A DNA stretch of 40,701 nucleotides from a virus, in IMG/VR virus record IMGVR_UViG_3300035665_000088, positions 1-40,701 of that record. The stretch is one strand, 5' to 3'. The notes under the pieces were generated by a model, which saw nothing but the letters and a program-made list of their open reading frames with translations, was not told the DNA's origin and did no database searches. This document shows positions 20,663 through 28,400 of this stretch, piece after piece (positions within the stretch are counted from its first letter, which is position 1; each line of letters starts with the position of its first letter). The translations under genes were made by a program, and so were the position numbers.

Positions 20663-20677
20663 GTACGATAATCGTAC
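20663..20677. promoter_or_regulatory. Dyad site P11
   Basis: GTACGATAATCGTAC, flanked by C and G. It is the rightmost copy, immediately upstream of the promoter of the 207-residue gene and beside the divergent region. Confidence 0.85.
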
Positions 20678-20712
20678 GCATGCCCACAGGCTCAAGCGCA
20701 GAGAGTCCCCCA

Positions 20713-20745
20713 ACACAAACGCCCCCCTTTTAATCCCGACACAAA
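20713..20745 (+). repeat. Two further iteron-like repeats
   Basis: CCAACACAAA and CCGACACAAA with cores at 20713 and 20739, 26 bases apart, in the same orientation as the five copies at 19779-19863. Confidence 0.55.
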
Positions 20746-20756
20746 AAACGCGCTCA

Positions 20757-20805
20757 CTCGCTTCGCTCGTTCGCACCAAAGACGGAAAGGTGCTCGCTTC
20801 GCTCG
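20757..20805 (+). repeat. Two copies of CTCGCTTCGCTCG
   Basis: Exact 13-base direct repeats at 20757-20769 and 20793-20805, each able to fold on itself (CGAGC-GAA-GCGAG on the minus strand). They are followed by the small hairpin GTCGC-TAC-GCGAC. Confidence 0.6.
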
Positions 20806-20845
20806 CTCTCTTTCCCTACGTGTCGCTACGCGACCCCAGTTTTTA

Positions 20846-20862
20846 TAGCGCCAGGGGCGCTA
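20846..20862. repeat. Short perfect hairpin TAGCGCC-AGG-GGCGCTA
   Basis: Seven-base arms with a three-base loop. A related hairpin AGCGCC-TAGA-GGCGCT lies at 21086-21101, just before the terminase start, so the same stem is used twice. Confidence 0.5.
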
Positions 20863-21001
20863 GGTACACACTCTCCGCAAATAATATTTTTCCAGTATTT
20901 GCTCCGAGTGTGCCCGTAATGTCCATATTATATGTAATCTAGGTAACAGTTTTGTTATAAAGCGTTCGTTTTAGGTATTTGAACGGGTTAGTATATATGT
21001 A

Positions 21002-21073
21002 AGGATATGAGCGGTACACGGAAGCGAATATCCTTCCCGCTCGGCAGTCTATGGGACTGCCTCGCTTTTCTTT
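21002..21073 (+). ncRNA. Candidate structured RNA with attenuator-like hairpin before the terminase
   Basis: AGGATAT (21002-21008) can pair with ATATCCT (21028-21034), and GAGCGG (21009-21014), inside that loop, can pair with CCGCTC (21037-21042). This gives a pseudoknot or two competing stems. Next comes a perfect 7-bp hairpin, GGCAGTC/GACTGCC (21043-21061), followed by TCGCTTTTCTTT. The arrangement resembles a sensor plus terminator in the leader of the terminase operon. It is a prediction from pairing by eye. Confidence 0.4.
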
Positions 21074-21132
21074 AGGGGGTAGCGAAGCGCCTAGAGGCGC
21101 TGAGCGAAGGGGGATTATTATGGAGGATTTAT

Positions 21133-23004
21133 ATGGCTGCCAAATCAGGCTCTGAGCATCATAATGTTGCCAGACTTAAGGAGGCAAAGTCCAAGGTTTT
21201 AGATTTCGTCCGTCAAGGGTTAGACCTACAAGACGCCCTGGCTAGGGCTGGCAGGAAGCCTGACGTGATGAAGGACTGGCGGAAAGACCCTAAGTTTGTC
21301 AAAGAACTTGAAGCCGCCAGGGAAGAAGGCGAGCGCACCCTCAGCATCGTCACAGGGGATGCCAAGTACAAGATAGGTTTCGAGCAGTTCTCGGCAGAGT
21401 TCTTAGACTCACCCATCTTTCCTCACCATAGGTCCTGGATTGATGTACTTGAGGGGCGTGAGCCGTCTTGGTTACATCCAGCGATGACCTATGAGCCTTC
21501 GAGCACCAAAAGGTTGCTGATTAATGTCCCGCCCGAGCATGCCAAGTCTACCGTCATCACGGTCAACTACTGCGTCTATCGGATTGCGATGGACCCGAAT
21601 GTCAAGATTACGATTGTCTCTAAGACTCAAGAACGCGCTAAGGAGTATCTCTACTCCATCAAGCAGCGTCTGAGCCACGAGCGCTGGTCTAAACTCCAAG
21701 CCGTCTACGGTTCTGCTGGAGGATGGAAAGAGGACGCAGATACCTGGAAGGCTGACCGTATCTACCTCAGCCGCGACTCCACCGAGAAGGACCCAACCGT
21801 ACAGGCGCTAGGTATTGGTGGTCAGATTACTGGTGCCCGTTCTAACCTGATTATCCTAGATGACGTTGTGACAACCTCCAACGCTCATGAGTGGGAAAAG
21901 CAACTCCTCTGGCTACAGCGAGATGTTGTTACCCGTCTGGGTGATAACGGTAAGTTGCTTATTGTGGGGACACGTATTGCCTCTAATGACCTTTACAGGG
22001 AAATCCGTAATGGTGAACATTGGAGTAACGGTAAGACCCCCTTCACCTATTTTGCCATGCCCGCAGTTTTAGAACTAGATGAGGACCCAGCCAACTGGGT
22101 TACTCTCTGGGCAAAGAGCCATATACCCTGGGAGGGTTCGGATGAGACGGTACTTCCTGATGAAAACGGTCTATATCCTAAATGGGACGGACCAGCACTC
22201 TATCGAAGAAGGAGTGAAGTTTCTCCGTCAGCCTGGGCACTGGTCTACCAACAGCAAGATGTACAAGAAGATTCTATCTTTGCCCCTGCGTGTGTCCAAG
22301 GTTCGCTCAACAGGATGCGAAAGCGTGGTCCTCTAAAGCCAGGCGCCCCTGGACATCCTAGAGAACGCGGTTCCTGGTACACCATTATGGGTCTAGACCC
22401 TGCGATGACAGGAAACACTGCTGCTGTTATCATGACAGTAGACCGCAATACGCGTCAAAGGTACATTCTTGATGTTGTCAATATGACAGAACCTACCCCA
22501 GCCAAGATTCGTGAACTGATTAATGACTGGGTCGAGAAGTACCAACCACAAGAATTACGAATTGAAATCAATGCTCACCAGAAAGCCTATGCGCTTGATG
22601 ATGACTTGCGTTCATTCCTTGCCTCAGTAGGGGTTAGATTCTCTAGCCAGTTTACAGGTAAGAACAAATGGGACACATCTTTCGGTGTTGCTGCTATGTC
22701 TGGTCTCTTTGGGACTGTACGTAACGGTGTGCATCAAGATGACAACCTGATAGAACTTCCTTCTCAGGATGGTTCTGAGGGTATTAAGTCATTGATACAA
22801 CAATTGATTACTTGGAAGCCTGACACTAAGGGTAAGACCGACTGTGTGATGGCTCTGTGGTTCTGTGAACTACGCGCCAGGGAAATCATTGGCAGTAACA
22901 ACTTTAACCAGAGTCACGTTGTAAACAGATGGGCTACAAGAAAACAACTCGAACAGCGTTACGTGATGAACGTAAACGACTACGAGTTCTCAGTGTACGA
23001 ATAG
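21133..23004 (+). CDS. terL: Terminase large subunit with N-terminal helix-turn-helix-like extension
   Basis: A 623-residue protein. The ATPase has a Walker A variant PPEHAKST (133-140), Walker B LIILDD (239-244) and the coupling motif IVGTR (277-281). The C-terminal RNase H-like nuclease shows GLDPAMTG (420-427), LRIEINAH and KTDCVMALW. It cuts concatemers and drives DNA into the capsid. The first 70 residues (VLDFVRQGLDLQDALARAGR, DVMKDWRKDPKF) look like the DNA-binding helices of a small terminase subunit; no separate small subunit gene was found nearby. Ribosome site GGAGG precedes the ATG. Confidence 0.9.
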   Translation: MAAKSGSEHHNVARLKEAKSKVLDFVRQGLDLQDALARAGRKPDVMKDWRKDPKFVKELEAAREEGERTLSIVTGDAKYKIGFEQFSAEFLDSPIFPHHRSWIDVLEGREPSWLHPAMTYEPSSTKRLLINVPPEHAKSTVITVNYCVYRIAMDPNVKITIVSKTQERAKEYLYSIKQRLSHERWSKLQAVYGSAGGWKEDADTWKADRIYLSRDSTEKDPTVQALGIGGQITGARSNLIILDDVVTTSNAHEWEKQLLWLQRDVVTRLGDNGKLLIVGTRIASNDLYREIRNGEHWSNGKTPFTYFAMPAVLELDEDPANWVTLWAKSHIPWEGSDETVLPDENGLYPKWDGPALYRRRSEVSPSAWALVYQQQDVQEDSIFAPACVQGSLNRMRKRGPLKPGAPGHPRERGSWYTIMGLDPAMTGNTAAVIMTVDRNTRQRYILDVVNMTEPTPAKIRELINDWVEKYQPQELRIEINAHQKAYALDDDLRSFLASVGVRFSSQFTGKNKWDTSFGVAAMSGLFGTVRNGVHQDDNLIELPSQDGSEGIKSLIQQLITWKPDTKGKTDCVMALWFCELRAREIIGSNNFNQSHVVNRWATRKQLEQRYVMNVNDYEFSVYE

Positions 23005-23011
23005 GACTATG

Positions 23012-24736
23012 ATGGAATTAGATATCCAAACGATTGCAAGGCGGGTTGAGAATCTCAAGATTCGCAATGGCGCCCGCGATGCACGAATGCAGGATATCCT
23101 TGCTGTACGCAAAGGTGATATGGGTCAGATTTATCCTGACTTGTTCCCTGAAGGCATGGACAAACCCATGGTGGCTAACTTCGTTGATGTCGCAGCACGC
23201 GACTTGGCTGAGGTTCTAGCACCACTTCCATCATTTAACTGCGCTACAAGCAATGTCAATAATGACCGCGCTCGTGCTTTTGCTGATAAGCGCACCTTGA
23301 TTGCCAACAACTATGTTTACAATTCACGCCTACAGTCACAGATGTACTGGGGTGCTGACTGGTATTTCTCATACGGCTTCTTGCCTGTCTATGTAGAACC
23401 TGATTTTGATTCTAACCTTCCACGTATCCGTGTTGAAGACCCAATGGGTGGTTACCCAGAGTTTGATAGATTTGGTCGTTGCGTAGCATACGCAAAGCGT
23501 TACTTCAAGACTCTTGGTGAACTAGCAGTAGATTACCCAGAGTACGCACCTATCTTGCTTGGTCGCGATGGTTTCAATCAAGACACCAGCATGAAGGTCG
23601 AGATGATTCGCTATAGTGATGCGAATGTAACTGTATTGTTCTTGCCAGACAGAGGCAACCTCGTTCTTAACTACGCGGCAAACCCTCTTGGCAAGATGAA
23701 TGTTTTTGTAGCACGACGTCCTTCACTTGATGAAGAAACACGTGGACAATTTGACGATGTACTGTATGTACAACTAGCACGTGCACGTTTTGCTAATCTT
23801 GCAATGGAAGCAGCAGAGAAGTCTATCCAGGCTCCTCTTGTTGTTCCAACAGATGTCGTCGACATGCCAATGGGTCCTGATGCGATTATCCGCACAGCAC
23901 AGCCAGCAGGCGTAGGTCGCGTTAGACTAGATGTACCAGCAGCAGCGTTTCAGGAACAGGCTGCACTCCAGAGCGAACTTCGCTTGGGTGCACGTTATCC
24001 TGAAGGACGTACAGGAACCATTGATGCTTCAATCATCACTGGTCAAGGCGTACAAGCATTGCTTGGTGCATTCGACTCTCAAATCAAGGCAGGACAGACA
24101 ATCCTGACCGAAGTGTTTGAAGATGTTGTCGCAACATGTTTCGAAATGGATGAACTCCTTTTCGATAAAGAAAAGAGCGTCAAGGGTATCGCACAGGGTA
24201 CGCCGTACGAGTTAAAGTACAAACCAAGCAAAGACATCAAAGGTGACACTTCTATCGAAGTACGTTACGGTTTGATGGCAGGACTTGACCCATCGCGAGC
24301 CTTGATTTTCTCTCTTCAGGCACTTGGAGCCGATTTGGTATCTAAGGATTTCATTCGTCGTGAACTTCCATGGAGCGTAAACGTATCGCTCGAAGAACAA
24401 CGAATTGAAATCGAAAAGATGCGCAGCAATCTGTCTGCTGCTGTAACAGCCACAGCGCAAGCAATACCTGCCATGGCTGCACAGGGGCAAGACCCATCTG
24501 CGCTTATTCAGAAAATTGCAGACGTTATTGAACGTCGTCGCAATGGGGACACTATCGAGGCTGCTGCGCTTGCCGTGTTCACACCCGAGCAACCTGCGCA
24601 GGCAGAGATGACCCCGCCAGGCACACAAGGACCAGTTGAGGCTACCCCGTCCCCAGTCGCTCCTGGACAACCTTCTGGTGGGGTCCCACAACAAGCACCA
24701 GATTTAGCAAGCATATTGGCAGGCTTAGGGGGATAA
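23012..24736 (+). CDS. Portal protein
   Basis: A 574-residue protein; ATG 23012 has AGGA five bases upstream, and ATG 23009 is possible. Placement directly after the terminase, length and composition fit a portal: helical stem region, FLPVYVEPDFDSNLPRIRVE, the long helix EEQRIEIEKMRSNLSAAVTA, and a Pro/Gln-rich disordered C-terminus (PAQAEMTPPGTQGPVEATPS). It forms the dodecameric DNA channel at one capsid vertex. The divergence from well-known portals is high, so the call rests mainly on order and overall pattern. Confidence 0.75.
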   Translation: MELDIQTIARRVENLKIRNGARDARMQDILAVRKGDMGQIYPDLFPEGMDKPMVANFVDVAARDLAEVLAPLPSFNCATSNVNNDRARAFADKRTLIANNYVYNSRLQSQMYWGADWYFSYGFLPVYVEPDFDSNLPRIRVEDPMGGYPEFDRFGRCVAYAKRYFKTLGELAVDYPEYAPILLGRDGFNQDTSMKVEMIRYSDANVTVLFLPDRGNLVLNYAANPLGKMNVFVARRPSLDEETRGQFDDVLYVQLARARFANLAMEAAEKSIQAPLVVPTDVVDMPMGPDAIIRTAQPAGVGRVRLDVPAAAFQEQAALQSELRLGARYPEGRTGTIDASIITGQGVQALLGAFDSQIKAGQTILTEVFEDVVATCFEMDELLFDKEKSVKGIAQGTPYELKYKPSKDIKGDTSIEVRYGLMAGLDPSRALIFSLQALGADLVSKDFIRRELPWSVNVSLEEQRIEIEKMRSNLSAAVTATAQAIPAMAAQGQDPSALIQKIADVIERRRNGDTIEAAALAVFTPEQPAQAEMTPPGTQGPVEATPSPVAPGQPSGGVPQQAPDLASILAGLGG

Positions 24737-24737
24737 T

Positions 24738-24998
24738 GTGGCAACAAAGAAGAAACCAGTCAAGAAGGTCGTAAAGAAATCAACACGACGTCCTAAGACA
24801 ATCAAAGAACCAATCTTAACTAAATTAGATTTTTGGGCTATTGCCACAAAAGAAGTTTATGATTCGTTACGCAAAGCAGGAATGGATGAAAGTACTGCTT
24901 TAGCATTTGCTATGGACAGGACAAGTTATCCTGATTGGATAGTTGACCCTAAGAATCCAGAAGTTAAACCATATGAAGACGACGAAGATGAGGACTAA
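24738..24998 (+). CDS. Small basic/acidic hypothetical protein
   Basis: An 86-residue protein starting at GTG. It has a Lys-rich N-terminus (MATKKKPVKKVVKKSTRRPK), a helical centre (WAIATKEVYDSLRKAGMDES, ALAFAMDRTSYPDWI) and an acidic tail (YEDDEDED). The central part resembles small proteins found after the portal in podovirus-like aquatic phages. It may be a head-assembly accessory. No function can be assigned. Confidence 0.55.
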   Translation: MATKKKPVKKVVKKSTRRPKTIKEPILTKLDFWAIATKEVYDSLRKAGMDESTALAFAMDRTSYPDWIVDPKNPEVKPYEDDEDED

Positions 24999-25000
24999 AT

Positions 25001-25423
25001 ATGTCAATGCAAGATGTACCTGGAGGACCAGGACGGTTTGCTCGTAGAGATGACCTCGGAAACGTAAAGAAGATTCAACGCGAGGGACGTAACATCGCAG
25101 AGGCTTCTGGTGGTTCATACGGTGAACGTGCGAGAAATCAAGAACTTGTTAGCGGAGCGCCAATGGATACACCTGAGGCAACAGCAACAGGCATGAATCC
25201 ACTTGCCGCAGCAATTCCAAATCCTGATGCATTTATGCAAGGCAATGAAGCGCCCCTTTCTGATGGTGCTGAAGGCGGTCCAGGACGTGGACGTAATGCA
25301 CAACAGACTCCAGTTGACGCAATTGACCAAACAGCAGTGCTAGCACGGGCTATGTTTATGGCAAATCCTGACTCAATCATTCTTGCTAACATCGTCAATG
25401 CGTTTAACGAAGAGAATCGTTAA
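25001..25423 (+). CDS. Hypothetical protein of the head module
   Basis: A 140-residue Gly/Ala/Asn-rich protein, largely disordered (VPGGPGRFARRDDLGNVKKI, GAEGGPGRGRNAQQTP), with one clear C-terminal helix (AVLARAMFMANPDSIILANI). ATG 25001 or ATG 25007 may start it. It overlaps by one base the very long gene downstream, so the two are probably co-translated. It could be a small internal or scaffold-like protein. Not recognised. Confidence 0.5.
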   Translation: MSMQDVPGGPGRFARRDDLGNVKKIQREGRNIAEASGGSYGERARNQELVSGAPMDTPEATATGMNPLAAAIPNPDAFMQGNEAPLSDGAEGGPGRGRNAQQTPVDAIDQTAVLARAMFMANPDSIILANIVNAFNEENR

Positions 25424-28400
25424 TGGCAGATTTGCAGAAATCTAATCTTTCACCCGCCATGCGGGCTTTGTATGCTAATGAAGGCGAGGCACGTAATCGT
25501 GCTATCGCGATTCAGATGTCATCACTTACGCCTGACATGTACAGAAACTTCAATGACATAACTTCTGCCTACCCTGGCATGAGTAAAGACCTCGTTATGT
25601 CTATGGTGAAGCAAGGATTATCTGCCAATACCCCTGGAATAAACAAAGTTGTATCCCTTGATGGTATTGCCCAGTTGAAAAAAGACCAGTTCAACGTAGA
25701 AAAAATCAAAAAATCTGTAAATAATGACAAAGGAATTGTCGGTTCTATCTACGATGCTACGCTAGGTAACGTTTATGATGTATTTAAGGGCGCAACTCGT
25801 GTAGGTTTTGCTGCATTGCGTGCACCGTATGACCTAGTAACTACATTAACACGTGATATTGCACAGGAAAAAGACTTTGGACTTTTTGCAAAAGACTTAG
25901 CAACCCTTGGTGGAAAAAATACACTCTTTGGTTCGCTAGTTGCAGATGTTATTGATGGCAAAGGCGGGGTAAAAACAGGGGATGGCTTTTTTATCGACCC
26001 ACAAAGTCGAGTTGGTAAGGCGCAAGCCAAGGCTATGTCAGCCTATGGCAAGGTTAATGGCGAATCTTTCACCATTGGTCGTTTCGTTGCCAAGTCAATT
26101 GAGTCAAATCCAGATAAAACTGGTTACAAAGTACTGTCTGGTCTCGTTGATGCTACTCTAAACCTAGCACTTGACCCATCTATGTGGTTCGGAGCAGGTT
26201 CTGCTAGAGCAATTATCAAGGGTGGTAAAGAAGCAGCAGCGCTTAAGGCTAGTGCTAAGCAATTTAGCCCTACTGCACAGGTAGAAGAATATAATAAAGA
26301 GATTGCCACTCTTGCTAAAGAGAGCGAAGAGTTAATCGGTAAGTACACTAAGCGCAATACCAGCAAATGGATGCGCAGGACTACCGAACTACAAAGACTT
26401 GAAAAACAAAGATTTGAAACACTAGAACCTACAGTAAGCAAACTGCTTATAACTGTAGAAGATTCTTACAAAGCATTTTCTCAAGACCAGTTTGCTCAAC
26501 AGGTTCTTGCCAATGAGAACATCGTCAAAGAGGTTATCTCTAATCCTGGCGTATATGATGGCGAACTACTCCGCGGTATAGATAAACTATCTGCTGAGAA
26601 TGCTAACACTGTAGGTTTTACTGACGGCTACATCGTTCTAGGAGATGCCCCTAAGCCTGGAGTAATATCTTTTGGCGCACATGGCAATGCTGAGTACGCA
26701 GTTACTGTTGCTGGAGAAGAACCATTCAAACTTCTTGACCTAACAGAAGATATCACTAAACTTCCTGGCAAAGAAAAGCAGGCAGAAGTAAATCGCCGCT
26801 TACGGTTTGAAGAGTGGTTAGAAGCAGGTAAGGCAGATGCCAACCTTGCTCCTGAGGTACGTGCTGTGCTTGACCAAGTATCTTTGGCTAGCAAGAACGA
26901 TGCTATGGAACTTAAAGGTTTCTCATGGGCAGTATCGGCTGCAGACCAACCTAAGACACTGGCAGATATCCTAAACACTATTGCTGCTGCTAAAGCAACA
27001 GGTGGTTCTGCTCGTGCTATGCAGTATGCGCTAGAAGGCATACAGAAGATTTGGCAATTTGACGGCATTAGCAATATCCGTGCTATCTACGGTGAGACTG
27101 GTGGCGTTATGGTTACCAATGCTAAACGTATAGCCGCAAAGAATGCGCAGGTAGGAAATGCGATTGCAGAGATTGCTGACCCTTCTAATCTTGGTCCCAA
27201 CATGGCTAAGTTACTTTCTACTGTCAAGACGCTTGATGAGGATATCAACAAAACTCGCCAAGAACTTGAAGTCCTCACCAAGAACAAAGAAGCGTCAGAA
27301 CAACGCCTAAAAGAAATTGATATCTTCCGTAACGTCGTAGACCAAGATGTAGAACTACGCAAGGCAATTATCAATGACCCAGAATACAAGGGTCTACGTA
27401 AGATTATTGACCTTGAAACAGGAATTGCTGAGAAGCGCATCCTTCGTGAGTGGGCTCAGAACAATGTTGGTCTTACCGCAGGTTACAATGGTGACCTTGC
27501 TACAGACTTCAGCAAAGCATTCCAGTTCATGCTTGGAAGACGCTTTACTCAGATTGCAGAAGTAGTTGCTAAAGAAACTGACCCACTAAAGGTACATAGA
27601 TTCTTTGGTAAGAAACTAGATACTGAGATGGTGGCAGCACTTACTGCTGCAAAGACTACAGATGATGTCTACCGCGTATTCTTGTCGTACCTAGGTAACC
27701 CTGCTACTGACCCTAAGATATTCCGTTCAGCCACACTACGCAAGGAAGTTGCGGCACTTACCGCTAATCCAGTTGCTCGTTTGGTTAATCCAATATCGTA
27801 TGTATCTTTCCGTAAGGCAGAACAACTTGACCGTATGTTCAGCCGTTATTTTGTCCGCTCTACTGCTATCAATCTAGGTGATTTGAACAATACCGTCAAT
27901 AGCGTAGAGGATTGGCTAAGTTCTGCTCAGATTAAAACCGTTATTGGTAAGCAAGGGCAGGAAAAGTACATAGATGATATCTCTCGTAAGTTGTTTGCTA
28001 GCACTAGCGAGCAAGAACGAGCAAAGATTATCCAGAATGGCATGGATGACCTGATTGAAGACCTTGCTAAGCGTTTTGGTGCTGATGAGTCAACAATCAA
28101 TGACCTTAAAGATGTAATTAAACTTAATGCTGTACAAAAGAACGCAGATACCACCTATACAGTAGGTAAACTCTCTGAAAACGGAGAAGTTCTTGTCTAT
28201 AATGCTGGTAATGACGTAATTAAAATTGATGGCGGTCTAGCCTATTATCAGTTAGCCCAAGGAACTATGTTCCTTCCAGATACCAAAGAAGTGCTTAAAG
28301 TACTCAATAAGTATCAACTTAATGGCTTGCGTAGCAAGGCTAAAGCGGGAAGAATTCTTGCTGAAGAGATGGGTGATGTCTGGCGTACCGCACAGTTGGT

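Larger units (their letters stand above)
20574..21132. other. 560-bp noncoding divergent region before the terminase
   Basis: It contains the leftward promoter of the 207-residue gene with a 7-bp leader hairpin (GGTCGAG/CTCGACC, 20594-20612), dyad P11, two iteron-like repeats, two copies of CTCGCTTCGCTCG, several short GC-rich hairpins, an AT-rich stretch with TATATAT (20992-20998) that may belong to a rightward promoter, and a structured RNA-like segment. Such a concentration of signals next to the terminase gene is where an origin or packaging site would be expected. No tRNA was found. Confidence 0.6.

Noticed and set aside
15685-20677. The repeated dyad as a CRISPR array or transposon remnant
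   Set aside because: Units are only 15-17 bases, intervals are irregular and contain genes, and no cas gene or transposase is present.
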